From Liopterus haemorrhoidalis (Eukaryota > Arthropoda > Insecta > Coleoptera > Dytiscidae): a DNA stretch of 64,000 nt. Of this stretch, positions 21,917-32,921 are shown in pieces; the stretch's first letter is position 1, and the number at the start of each line of letters is the position of its first letter. The DNA lies in the NCBI GenBank assembly GCA_963971575.1, contig OZ020611.1:243932654-243996653 (forward strand). The letters are read 5' to 3'. The position numbers and the translations under genes were made by a program. The notes below the pieces were generated by a model that did not search any database, was not told where the DNA came from, and saw only the letters and a list, made by a program, of their open reading frames with translations.

Positions 21917-22700
21917 TCGGTTAAAATTGTAGCCAAACGGCTAAACCTAGAGAGTTGAAATTTGGCATGCTTATACAACTTTTTGACCTGCACATAGGAA
22001 AAATACTAAAACATCTCAAAAACATACCCCCCTAAAAATATAAACAAATATGTGCTCATCGAAAACAAAAATATTTTTTTTTAATTCTGAGTATGGTATC
22101 AAATGAAAGCCCTTAGTACGTGAATTAACGATCAAATTTTTATTTTTGCAAAATAAATTATTTTGATGCGATTTTTGCCAAAATTGTGCAAAAAAATTTT
22201 TGTCCCACACCCTGTAGCCCAGATGGTTTAAACTAAAAATCTAAGTAATGTATATTGGTGTGAACCGAAATAGTACAACAGGAATTTTTGATCAGATTAT
22301 GTTTTCGGAAAATAACGCATTTTTTGTGGTTTTTGGTTCACAAAGTACAAAAGTTATATCAATGTAAGACACTCACATGCATGGTGTACGATGGCGTGAC
22401 GGGTTAGAGCGCTTGTGTCGGAAGCTAAAATTCTCTGGAAAACGAAGGGTTTCAAGTTCGAGTACGGAGTGAATTTTATTTTTTCTGTTTTTTTTTTTGC
22501 ATTTTTATTATGTTGAAATTATTTTGTAAAAATTCTAGTTATATTTTGACAAATGTTGTATTTAATTTTTAAGAGCGTAAATCATTTAATAAGACTGGTT
22601 AAGTCTTATTAAATGATTAACAGACGATAAATTATTTTAAAAATATCGTTCATTTTGCCGTGATTACTACAAAGTAAAATTTGTCCTACACACTCATTAC
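21826..22700. repeat. Arm copy D (inverted) of the Tc1-associated repeat
   Basis: Order TTTTTAGGGTTTTGTAGG, TGTC run (21877-21915), GGGTGTGGGAC core in inverse, tRNA-like block (22386-22470), then TTTATTTTTTCTG and the inner segment with AACAGACGATAAATTATTTT and TTTGTCCTACACACTCA, matching 7440-7510. It is a solo arm; no transposase remains. It sits in intron 1 of the MARCH-like gene. Confidence 0.88.
22386..22470 (+). other. tRNA-like block 4, inside arm copy D
   Basis: TGGCGTGACGGGTTAGAGCG resembles a pol III A box and AGTTCGAGTAC a B box, about 45 nt apart. The body is unlike the other three blocks. Confidence 0.5.
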
Positions 22701-23558
22701 ATAATTTTGAAAATGAATATTTTTTTAACTTTTTCAAATTTCGCATTAAACTGAATTTATGTCGTATAAATAACGTAAGTATATTATCTGCCTTGTTTAT
22801 TTCAATAACTTATTAACCTTTTTTATATTAAAAAAAAAATCACTTGCTAACCCAGTTGCTACGCCCATGCCCTAGTTGTAACTTATTTTAAATTTCCCGC
22901 TATACTGTATTTGATCAGTGTAAATCGTACTCGGTTCGCAGCGCTATCTACTTTTTTCTACTTTGAAATAGACCATAGTGTGTTCTTACAAAAGTGAACA
23001 GCTTATATAAAAAGAGAGATTTGGCTAAAAGAGTTTAAACAAAGCAATGAAACAAACAATATATCTTCAGAGCTAAAGTTTGTTATTTAAATAATTATTG
23101 TAAATAAAAATTAAAAATATATGTATATATGAAGGTCTAAAAATTATATCAATGACTTCTTCTTTGGGCACAATCAGCTGGGCTGTCTTTTGGCCTCACG
23201 TTAGTCCTCTCTCTTGATCTGTTAATTGTCAAGTGTCAAAAAATATTTATATGTCAGATAACCTAAAAAATATATAACTGCGTAAAAACAAATTACATGG
23301 AGAATTTTCTCCATAAAATCTACGCCAAGAATATAAATAAAAGTCTAAATATGTAAATAATAACAAAATATATGAGAAAAATTAAATAATATAAATAATA
23401 TATATTTCCAATGTACGACACTGAACATTTGTCAACTTGGACTAAAAACAATATTTTAACAGTGTAATAGGGATGACGATCTAAACCAATCCGAAGCAAG
23501 GACAAACAGCTCCTATCTTCTTACACACATTTTTCTACTTTGAAATAGACCATAGTTT
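22701..23558. mobile_element. Rearranged copy of the CTATGGTCTATTTC element
   Basis: Relative to the copy at 32176-33806, the first ~290 bp (22701-22985, ending GAAATAGACCATAG) are inverted, while 22995-23558 are collinear with 32455 onward and end with the normal TIR. The ~30 bp between (TGTGTTCTTACAAAAGTGAA) match the outer flank of the other copy at 33807. It lacks the nested insert of that copy. Confidence 0.8.
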
Positions 23559-23793
23559 CGTATTACAAATTGAGACAGATTATATTTTAAAGACAAATAA
23601 AATAATTAAATGGGAAATTTTTATTAAGAATGACAAAAAATTAAAATGCAATTTAAAGGACATTTTATAATGACAATCAATTTAATCTAAAATTTGCAAT
23701 GTGAGTATGATTTACAAACCTTAAACAAAATGACCAAAAGTCCGAATTAATAGATAAAAATTACTAGATTTCAAAATCTAGTTCCACCTAAAC
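23559..23793. other. Host repeat flank, AT-rich
   Basis: TTTCGTATTACAAATTGAGAC next to the TIR is shared with 56722-56745, so the previous element inserted into an older dispersed repeat. No gene seen. Confidence 0.5.
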
Positions 23794-24079
23794 CAGTGTT
23801 ACTCAACAGGTCCGCAGAAAAATTTTAGTGGTCCGTGAAAGTTTTTGTATATGTTTTTTGCGTTATTTTTGTTATTTTTTATGCACATTTTATGTAAATA
23901 ATTTGTTTATTTTCTGTAAACTTTCTGTGATTTTCTACAAATAAAATAAATGTAATTAGTAGCACATTAAATATATTTGTTTTCTTGCAATAAATGAACT
24001 AACAATTATTATTAGTGGTCCGTATTAGAAAATTATAAATTTTGCTGGTCCGCGGTGCGTTTTTGGTTGAGAAACACTG
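23794..24079. mobile_element. hAT-type MITE, CAGTGTTACTCAAC ends
   Basis: Ends CAGTGTTACTCAAC and GTTGAGAAACACTG; flanks ACCTAAAC and GCATAAAC agree at 6 of 8 bases, a decayed 8-bp duplication. Related to 62328-62643 (shared GGTCCGCGGTGCGTTTTTG). Confidence 0.85.
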
Positions 24080-24928
24080 GCATAAACGTTTGGAATAGCC
24101 TATAAGTTAAAACTCATTAAAATGCATTGCATTGCTAGGCAATTTTTTGTTTTACTTTTTTTTGTGCTAATTAATAAAAATTTATTATTATTGTTATTAT
24201 TACATGGAGACTTTTTTTTTAAATTATTTAATTTATCTTGGTTTTGACTGCTGAGGTCATTAACCAGACATCGAGTTTTAGCATAAATCTAGTTTTAAGA
24301 ATTTTATGCAGCCGAGCATAATTTGACCAAAAATTCCTGTTGAACTATTCCAGTTCCCATCAATGAATATTATTGAATTTTTTTTGCCAATTTTTAGATC
24401 AACTCTTCCCATAAAAGATTTATTTTCTTACTATAAACAATTTTATTATATACACCCGTCGTCACTGATACAGGATTAGTCAGTGTTTAACCAAAAGTTA
24501 ACCTGAACGCTCAGTGAAAAAAAAAACTATAAGAAAACCTTTTTGAGTCCATTGTAACTAACTTGAAATTTTAATGTCCAGTTCAGTAACTTGACATTTG
24601 GTTGAAGATTTTCAATGCGTATATTTTTTAAAACAAAGTTCTTGGACAACAGACTTTTGTGCGGAAACTTTAGTTTGTTTCACTTATTACGGTATAAAAT
24701 AATTCCAAGGTGTATAGACCTACACAAGACCTAGAACTTCAGTCTTAAGAAGTTCATTAGCCCTTTTTATTTAAGATCTTACATTATAAACTTAAATTAA
24801 TATTGTTTTAGTACAGTTTCTACTAAAATTAACAACTAAAGATTGTTATTGTAACAGGTTTACGTTGACATTCATCAGTTCTTGTTTAAAAACTAGTAAA
24901 ATATAATAAACAATGTAATATACCATAC
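24080..24928. other. Remainder of MARCH intron 1
   Basis: Contains an old fragment of the arm family (GACCAAAAATTCCTGTTGAA at 24328) and otherwise AT-rich intron ending on the minus strand with the donor GTATGGTA at 24928. Confidence 0.6.
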
Positions 24929-25249
24929 CTCATTGATTGGTTTTATTTTTGTATGCAATATAAAGTTAAATTTACACAGTTCACAAGAGCGGGTTTCACT
25001 GGCCGTAAGCCATTGCTGAAGACATGTCTGATGCACATACTTGAGACTCCCCGAACAGTAACAAGGAGAAAGCAAAGGATTTGCATTGTCAGCTTCGCAA
25101 TGACAAATCCGACAGATATCATTATTTGAATAACTAATGTTCGAACTAGTTGAACCTAACCTAGCATTCTCCTGCATATAAACAGGTTCATGAGTAACAC
25201 TACATCTTTCAATATCATTGTTTTTAACACTTATCTGCTGCACTGGCAT
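24929..25249 (-). CDS. MARCH1/8-like membrane RING-CH E3 ubiquitin ligase, exon 1
   Basis: MARCH1/8 proteins are two-pass membrane ubiquitin ligases of endosomes and the plasma membrane that ubiquitinate membrane proteins and so send them for lysosomal degradation. This exon encodes residues 1-107. After a Ser/Asn-rich leader comes a complete RING-CH finger: Cys 46, 49, 63, 65, His 73, Cys 76, 89, 92, with the spacing [22 protein letters not shown]. It ends PINE in phase 0 at a GTATGG donor, and exon 2 (21516-21660) and exon 3 (18600-18720) continue it with matching phases, about 195 residues in all. The start was chosen because MPVQQIS resembles the MARCH8 N-terminus and the frame is closed upstream; GTTGTAG two bases before the ATG could be a splice acceptor, meaning a 5' untranslated exon. 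The C-terminal tail is missing from the window. Partner substrates cannot be told from sequence. Confidence 0.94.
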
Positions 25250-26224
25250 ATCTACAACTCAATTTGGGTTATATATACACCAACATTTTATATATTCTCA
25301 CTATGTTGTTTAAATACTATGCACTGAGCTATTTGTTGTTTTACTAAGATTTATAAAGTTGAATACAGCCATTTGACGAAGGTTGTAGGAGCGATTAGTT
25401 TTTAACTTGACAGGTAATGTAAAAACTTCAGCGTAGGAGTGTCTGATAACAGCTGTTCTTCAGCGACCTCACAACTACAACTACACCTGGTGTTTGTATT
25501 TACAAACAAAATGATTAGCACTTTCTTGTCAACGTAACACTCAAAACAATAAATCAAATTGATTTAATTAAATATTCAATTAATTTTTTACATACTTCAA
25601 TAACATTCTTATAAAAATATTTGACAGATTTGACAGTTTTTTATTCTGCCATCTGTCGATAATATTTTTACTTATATAACGTAATTTTCTAGTACAAAAT
25701 GCGACATACTTTTCTATTTTTAATTCTTTTCTGTGCTCTCTAAATATAATGACGTATAATAATAAAAATTGAACCTAGTAAATTATAATTTTATGAATAC
25801 AACTACGCACTTCTCTTTAATTAATATGACGTACATCATATTACAATCGGACACTTCATTTTTACGTACAGTCCGGCTATTTTAAGCTGGCCGGTTGTGC
25901 AGTAGCCAGAAAAATGGGAGGGAGCGTCGTTATTAACAAGATGGGCGCGTAAGTTACATGATGTAAGTTACCTCATTGTTGACGCGTAAACAATTGATGC
26001 AAAGTAAACACAAAAACTCTTGTAAACAATGTAAACAACGTAAACAATGTAAACAGTGATTTAGACATGCGTACTTGTTTTGAATTACAGAACCTCATTA
26101 TCAACACATTTTTATAAATAATAAAATTTTAAAGAAACAATTTTAAATGAAAAAGTAAGTATATAAAATTAGGACAAGCCAATATACATATTAATAAAAA
26201 TCGAATTCGCATCATTATACAGTT
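25250..26224. other. Region upstream of the MARCH-like start
   Basis: AT-rich with no recognised gene. Any promoter or 5' exon of the MARCH-like gene should lie here. A stretch at 25945-26060 (GATGGGCGCGTAAG, then repeated GTAAACAAT) is related to the ends of the element at 26233. Confidence 0.5.
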
Positions 26225-26303
26225 GTTACAGGCAGGGATGGGCGCGTAGATTACATGATGTAGACTAATGTAGATTTTACGCGTAAACATGTCAAGTAGA
26301 ATA

Positions 26304-27081
26304 GGGGAAACTTCCTAAGCGCCCTGACATCTGGTGGCAATTTGTGAAAGATACGAAAGCCACATTGTTTTGTATTGTTCAATGGAGAAATACGTGTTTT
26401 TTTGTTGTTTGTGTTTTATTTTTGTGTATCATGGAAAAAAAACAATCAATTTTGTTGTGAGCCGCAATGTAAATCGTGAATAATGAATAATCCTTCTTAA
26501 ACATTCCATAATTTACCTAACCTAACCTAAATCGAAAAAAATATCAATTGAAACGACGTTTGGAGGCAGAGAGAAAGTGGATCGTAGGTTTTTATGGACT
26601 CAAAAACTAAAAATGGGCAAAAATCCAAGCCCATGCATGCATGTTTGCCCGTTGCATTTTATGGAAAGTGATTTTTTACGTACAAAAAAAGACTGAAAAA
26701 AAGCATTTATCGCACCCAAAATTTGCCTAAATCATCAGTTGATATATTAAAAGGCCCTTCTACTTTTTCAGGCAGAGATATTAATTTTTACTAATATATT
26801 TACCATATTTTAGTTGTTATTATATTGACAGACAGTCAAAAAAAATTAAAAATACAATGAAAAACTAAAAATATCCTTGAAATTTCTTTAGAATAGTATA
26901 TTATTACATATCTTGTAAATCGTAGATTACCTTTAAATTAAAAAAAAAGCTCGGAAAACAGAAAACTTACAACTCGTGTTCATTTTCACCATGTAAACAA
27001 ATACACGAATAACAGTTTAATGTGGCTTTCGATGGTTCCAGCTTTGCCGCATACGGCGCTGCGATCTTAAAAAGTTTCCCC
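26304..27081. mobile_element. TA-flanked GGGGAAACTT element, copy 2
   Basis: Near-identical to 17204-18414 without the 441-bp insert; 778 bp, same GGGGAAACTTCCTAAGCGCC ends, TA on each side. A small CCTAA expansion to three units (26517-26531) distinguishes it. Inserted inside a hAT-type element. Confidence 0.9.
26449..26700 (+). pseudogene. THAP-domain remnant in copy 2
   Basis: Shares the FHNLP and HVCPLHFMESDFL motifs of the remnant at 17331; here the first half has the change TGTGAG in place of TGTGTG. Non-functional. Confidence 0.65.
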
Positions 27082-27572
27082 TATATGCCTTTGTTTACGT
27101 GTCGAATGTAGAATGTAAACTGTACATGCGCAGTACATTTAACTGTAATATTTGAAATAATAGAATGGTAATAGTTTAAATAGTTTACTTTAATGTTCCA
27201 GTTTATTTCAATTTTATGTAGTTCTAATTACATATATTGTTTCCAAAAATGTTATCTCACAAATCGTATGTTGTTATGGACAATATAAATTACTTGGTTT
27301 CTGTCTGTATGAACTACTAAAGTAAAATTAAAATTAAAAGTTAGTAGTTGTTTTAATCAGGAAGCTGTCAAAAATATTAAATTTGAGTTCTTTACTTCCT
27401 CTTCTGCTTAAAACCGACAGTATTTTATTTTTTATACGTTACATAACCTCATTTTTCATTGTTCTACGCTAGATTCTACGTGTCTACACAGTCTACACTT
27501 CTCTACGCTGTCTACGGTCAATTTACACGTAGACGTAAAAAATTCAAGTTTACGCGTAGACGCCTATCTCTG

Positions 27573-27983
27573 GTTACAGGTTAGTAAATATGAATATGAA
27601 AAATAAAAAAAAAAATCTTTTTTTTTTTTAAAGTTTAGTCTATATTTTTTAATAACGAAAAGATTCATTGCAAATTTTGCATAACGCCCTATATTTTCTT
27701 TCATTTTCTTTAATTAAAAGAAAACGAGTTCTTCATAGCTATTCCTTCGGTTTCTTCCCACCATTTTTTTAATAAATTCTAACCTCATTATTTGACAGTT
27801 TACATAGTTTACATAGTTGACAAGTTTACCCATTGTTTACATAAGTTTACACGTAAACGTACACAACTAAAGCAAAGAATATAGGGGAAAAATGCTAAGC
27901 GATATGATATCTGGTGGGATTCTAGCAACTACAGAAATAGTTGATATTTTCGATTAACCAGGCGACGTCTATTCTTGTTTACC
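27573..27983. other. AT-rich, fragments of element ends
   Basis: 27785-27870 carries further GTTTACATAG and TTTACACGTAAAC motifs related to 26233-27572. A GGGGAAAAATGCTAAGC end of the TA-flanked family begins at 27885, with no matching right end found. Confidence 0.45.
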
Positions 27984-27984
27984 T

Positions 27985-28241
27985 ATTGAGAAGTGACATT
28001 ACCGTTGGCGGCGCTGTAATTCATGACAAAATGGCTGAATTGTCTAGTATTCAGCTGTCAATATGCTAACAGGGAACAGGTTAATTTAAGCACAGTACAT
28101 TTTTATTTTATGAAAATGTATCTATCCACGTTCTAACAAAAAATCAACACCATACATATGTAATAATTTCAAACAGTACTACAGTCGCGTAGTAAAATAT
28201 TTTACCACCAGACTGCGTATCCGAGCGTGTCAGTTCTCAAT
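27985..28241. mobile_element. CTATTGAGAA MITE, copy 1
   Basis: TIRs ATTGAGAAGTGACA and TGTCAGTTCTCAAT bound about 257 bp. Close copies lie at 33873-34132, 34728-34983 and 35653-35915. Confidence 0.88.
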
Positions 28242-28587
28242 TTCTGTCTCGTACATGTCTTGCATGAATGAGAAAGAAATATATTGATGATTCGTTCATT
28301 TGTGATTGAACAAACTTCTTTGTATTTAAAATATATACTAAAAAACTGAACTTTGTGTCTAAAATATGTGTATATTATTTAAAATAAAACTTGCTTTTAT
28401 ATTATTATCATGTTTCATTAATAAACATTTTTCTGCTTTAAAAATAAAGAAGTAACCTTCAAGTAACCAGGCGGTAAATTTTAAATAATAGTTCCTTAAC
28501 ATGAAAATAGAGGCGCTAATGTACCACAAAAGCACAGAAAATACCATGTAGGTTTCGCATCTCCTCTTGGTAATCTGTGACTGTGAT

Positions 28588-28830
28588 TCATCGTAGTAGA
28601 TCCATTGCTCACCTTCGCAGCGCCAAGTTTTATCGTAGTACATCCATTGCTCACTTTCACAACGCCTAGTTTCATCGTAGTACATCCATTGCTCACCTTC
28701 ACAGCGCTGGGCTTCATCGTAGTACATCAATTGCTCGCCTGCACAGCGCTGTGATCTATCGTAGTACATCCATTGCTCACCTGCTCAGCCCTGGGTTTCA
28801 TCGTAGTACATCCATTGCTCACCTTCATAG
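28588..28830. repeat. 42-bp minisatellite, six units
   Basis: CGTAGTA recurs at 28592, 28634, 28676, 28718, 28760 and 28802, exactly 42 bp apart, followed by CATCCATTGCTCACCTTCAC-type sequence. On the minus strand it reads as a 14-residue repeat, YYDExxRCEGEQWM, in a 136-codon open frame (28769-28359). Whether it is ever translated is unknown. Confidence 0.95.
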
Positions 28831-28873
28831 CAGCATGCCTACAGTTATGCAGTCATGCATACAGTGACTGTAT

Positions 28874-29148
28874 TCGCGACTGCAAATAACAGTGAGACGT
28901 CTGGTGGTGACTAGCTAAATTAAACAGAAGCGTATATTTGGATAATATTTGTAGCGTGTTGTGCTGCAGTTTATGTGAATTAAGAAGTATTTTAAAATAT
29001 AGTGACTTAAATACAGTGCATTTTTGCCGAAATATTGTTTGAACAGATAAATATTAAGAAAAAACTTCTGACATATACGCTTCTCGTGCGCCATTAGCTG
29101 TTGTACGCAGCGCCGTCAACGTTAGTTTCAGTCACGAATAAAGACAGT
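28874..29148. mobile_element. TTCGCGACT MITE, copy 1
   Basis: TIRs TTCGCGACTG and CAGTCACGAA; inserted at a TA in the left TIR of the larger element, whose uninterrupted form GTGACTGTATAAAGACAG is seen at 49625. Copies at 34432-34702 and 63084-63336. Confidence 0.9.
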
Positions 29149-29754
29149 GTGGACATATGAACTGTAGCCGCCATGTTTATTCCAGATTTGTATTGGGTTA
29201 TATGGAATAAATGTTAATATATCCTAATATATTATAATATTTCTTAAATTTTTAATAGTTTTACGTATTTATGTTTATATTTCTGTGAATATCAATATGT
29301 TGTTAAGAAAAAACATGTATATGATTCAACATTTATTAAGATAAATATTAAAATTGCCTACCGATGAAGGTATTTTTTTGAAATGTCTGCAACATAAAAA
29401 GAAAATAAATGAAAAAAATTCTTAAAAAAGGACATGAAAGGAAATAAAAGAGATTAGATTTAATAAAAGAGAAAGGAAATGTTTTTATTATTTTATAATT
29501 TTATTTGAGGACCTATAAAAACTAAAACATTTTTTTTATGAAAACGGGAGTTACATTTTAATTTGAATATTTTAAATTTAAGAAAACAAGTTCAAACAGG
29601 ACATTAGAATTAGAATAAAAAGATAGGGAAAAAATGATGATAAGGTTCTATAAAAATTAGAGAACCGAACATTTCTCTAATTTTTGGAAAAATGCATGTT
29701 TATATAAAAAAAATTAGGATATTTTCATATTAAAAAAGAATAAGCAGAACATGT

Positions 29755-29965
29755 TATATACCCTAAGCCCTAAGTTCAAAAAGAAATAACATAAGAGTTG
29801 GCTATGGAAAAATAAAATAATGTATACTACAAGCTTTATGTAACAATAAATAACTTATGACAACAAGAGTGATTTAATTAATTCAGACAGTAAATTAATT
29901 CTAAAGCTTTCTGTTGACATTACTTTTATTTTCCATAGCCAACCCTTATGTAATTCCTTTTTGAA
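29755..29965. repeat. Foldback MITE shared by both TACAGTGACTGTA copies
   Basis: Arms AGAGTTGGCTATGGAAAA and TTTTCCATAGCCAACCCTTA with AAGTTCAAAAAGAAAT at the ends; the inverse copy lies at 50130-50350. Confidence 0.8.
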
Positions 29966-30510
29966 CTCATGGTATAAATAATATGTTAATAAAGAAAACT
30001 GATGTATATATTATCAATTATGGCATAATGTTTTTTTATGTTCATTTAGCCTTTTTTTCCCAGCAATTTTAAACCTTAACATAACAAAACGTTTCATTAT
30101 TTGTAATTTTAATTTGTGACAATTTAAAATATGTGCACAGTTTACATTATCTACATTACTCATTACTCATCACAAACACAACAATATTCACTATTAAATG
30201 TCTCAATATACGTATATTATTTGAAATATCACTTAAATCTGTTGAAACACAAGCTAAACACATGTAAACCATTTATAATTTGTAACTAAGTTGGAAGAAA
30301 TATGGCGGACTTCAGCTCGACCAATAGAAAATGAAACCATCGTATGGCCACACTGTCTTTATACAGTCACTGTAGTCATGCATATGGGCGACCTTAAATA
30401 GTATTTTTAATTTCAACCGAATACATAGATGTTAGTAGTTACGATATTAACGCACTTTTTGAACGATAGATGTCATTAAAGTTAAGATATTAACGTACTG
30501 GACATACAGA

Positions 30511-30918
30511 GCGGTCATAATTTCTTGTCAGTTATGCAATAGTTGATAGAAACATTTTGTTATCAAATTTATTTCCAAGGACTTGCACACATAGACGTAG
30601 ATTCGATTTTTATATTGGGTTATGTATGTTCAATATTTCACTTACCTCGATCAACAATCGTCTTCCAATTACAATCTTAATAACAAAAATATCAACAACA
30701 ACAATAATAACGAAAAAAACAATAATATATCTTAACAAAAACCACTACTTTTTCTCTACACGCCATTGAGTTAACGAACAACATGAAGTTATCAATACAA
30801 TATCGTTACTGATTGGTTCTTTGTTAAATTGGAATTTTTAGATAAGAGATAGAATACAGTTTTGATAATTTTAAGCTCATTGTTTACTCTTATGTAACTG
30901 ACAAGAAATTATGACCAC
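30511..30918. mobile_element. MITE with GGTCATAATTTCTTG ends
   Basis: GCGGTCATAATTTCTTGTCA and its inverse TGACAAGAAATTATGACCAC, at least 25 bp TIR, enclose about 400 bp. The 70-codon frame at 30557 is inside it and is not a gene. Confidence 0.8.
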
Positions 30919-30945
30919 ACGGTATTTTTGACAGATGTATTTGAA

Positions 30946-31075
30946 TCAACCGTTTTCGCAAACCTCAATCCGATCGCGTATCCGATAAATAAATGACGTC
31001 ACGAAATTCAATCGGATAGAATTTATCAGATTATTGTTTATCAGATAAAGTCAGTTTGCGAACGAATATTAATCG
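30946..31075. mobile_element. MITE with GTTTTCGCAAACC end
   Basis: GTTTTCGCAAACC to TTTGCGAACG; a relative at 34262-34411 has the inverse GGTTTGCGAACG to GGGTTTGCGAAAAC. Contains TATCCGAT and GACGTCA motifs. Confidence 0.55.
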
Positions 31076-31383
31076 CTTGATCCAAATAACTTCTTACGGA
31101 CCTTTGCGGACAGGATTGTTTAGAGTTTAGTGTTCTATTGTCTAGATGGCAGCACTTACGACTTTCTTTCTTTATTTAAACTTGACGATTTGTAAGATCT
31201 TAACGAATAACGATAAATAATATTTGCATAGTTTTCCACTGTAATTCTTTTCTTTTTATCTTTGCGATTTAAAAATAGCATTGCCATATTATTTTCGTCA
31301 GTATATATAAGCAGTTCACTTTTGTAAGAACAAACTAACAGAAAATTTTGTTTTCAATAGTTTGCACCTTTGAAGCTGTATTA

Positions 31384-31978
31384 CCCTTTTCACACTAGAT
31401 CTTTAAGACGAGTGAACTTAAAGTTCACCGATGTTTAAGATCGGTATGCTTTCACACTTGATGTTTAAATCTCTGGTGCTGTCATCAGCTACAGTAATTT
31501 TGTCCTTAAGTTACCGTCATGAAATTACCAGTTTTGAACTGTCTGCGCAGACGCACATTTTGAATTATTATAAACAAATAAGGATATTTCATTTCATTCT
31601 ACAATAAAGACACTACAATAAAGAATATATTACACCTGTATTAACATGTAAGTCGATACATTTTATCTTAATTATTGTAGCTCTGTATTTTATTAAACAC
31701 ATTAAAATAAATAATTTTACTATAACAATAAGTATAAACTTCTTATAACGTCGATATAATACAGTATTCTTGTTTATGATAATATAAAATGTTGACAGCA
31801 CAAATTCAAGGAGTATTTTTTTTATAATAGAAATTAAGTTGGCAATGCGGACGAAGTTTAAGACGCAGATCTCTGTCTTAAACATCGCTTGTATTTAGAC
31901 GAGGCCATACGGTTTCACATTAGCGTTTAAAGATACATTCACTTTAACATCCGATCTTAAAATCTAGTGTGAAAAGGG
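31384..31978. mobile_element. TA-flanked MITE, CCCTTTTCACACTAGAT ends
   Basis: CCCTTTTCACACTAGATCTT and the inverse AAGA-type end GATCTTAAAATCTAGTGTGA followed by AAAAGGG; TA on both sides. 595 bp. The 90-codon minus frame at 31613-31885 is low-complexity. Confidence 0.88.
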
Positions 31979-32175
31979 TATATGTCATGTTGGTATTAAA
32001 AAATGTCACTTTTTTAAAATGGCAATCCATTTGACATATGTCATAATGAAAAATGATATCTTAATTATAATGATCATAACCTTATCAACCTAAAGTCGGT
32101 TTTACAGCGTAAGGAATATTTTTAATTGACATTTAAAGTCAGTAACACACCATAAAAGTAACCAAAATAACCAGA
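31979..32175. other. Host sequence left of the next element
   Basis: Includes GTAACCAAAATAACCAGATC, matching the host repeat at 56700-56720. Confidence 0.5.
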
Positions 32176-32921
32176 TCTATGGTCTATTTCAAAGTAGAAA
32201 AAAGTAGATAGCGCTGCGACCCGAGTACGATTTACACTGATCAAATACAGTATAGCGGGAAATTTAAAATAAGTTACAACTAGGGCATGGGCGTAGCAAC
32301 TGGGTTAGCAAGTGATTTTTTTTTAATATAAAAAAGGTTATTAAGATATTGAAATAAACAAGGCAGATAATACACTTACGTTATTTATACGACATAAATT
32401 CAGTTTAATGAGAAATTTGAAAAAGTTGAAAAAAATTAATTTTAAAAATTATGTACTATATATAAAAAGAGAGTTTTGGCTAAAAGAGTTTAAACAAAGC
32501 AATAAAACAAACAATATATCTTCAGAGCTAAATTTCTTATTTAAATAATTATTGTAAATTAAAATTAAAAATATATGTATATATGAAGGTCTAAAAATTA
32601 TATCAATAACTTCTTCTTTGGGCACAATCAGCTGGGCTGTCTTTTGGCCTCACATTAGTCCTCTTTCTTGATCTGTTAATTGTCAACTGTCAAAAAATAT
32701 TTATATGTCAGATAACCTAAAAAATATATAACTGCGTAAAAACAAATTACATGGAGAATTTTCTCCATAAAATCTACGCCAAGAATATAAATAAAAGTCT
32801 AATTATGTAAATAATAACAAAATATATGAGAAAAATTAAATAATATAAATAATATCCATTCCCAATGTATGACACTGAACATCTGTCAACTTGGACTAAA
32901 AACAATATTTTTACAGTGTAA

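Larger units (their letters stand above)
26233..27572. mobile_element. hAT-type element with GTAAAC / GTAGAC subterminal repeats
   Basis: Ends CAGGGATGGGCGCGTAGA and the inverse TCTACGCG-type end finishing CGCCTATCTCTG, flanked by a perfect 8-bp duplication GTTACAGG (26225-26232 and 27573-27580). The termini are dense in ACGCGTAAAC and GTCTAC variants (26233-26290 and 27470-27572). It is itself split by the TA-flanked element at 26304. Confidence 0.9.
28860..30374. mobile_element. TACAGTGACTGTA element, copy 1, with nested MITEs
   Basis: Ends TACAGTGACTGTA and TACAGTCACTGTA in inverse orientation, inner GACAGTGTGG, flanked by the perfect 8-bp duplication GTCATGCA (28852-28859 and 30375-30382). 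The left TIR is split by the MITE at 28874. No transposase frame. Copy 2 is 49622-51894. Confidence 0.92.

Noticed and set aside
26517..26531. Telomeric repeat
   Set aside because: Only three CCTAA units within an internal transposon; the sister copy at 17420 has one. Slippage, not a telomere.
25945..27870. A larger outer copy of the GTAAAC hAT element enclosing 26233-27572
   Set aside because: The outer ends do not form a matching inverted pair or duplication by eye; only motif similarity remains.
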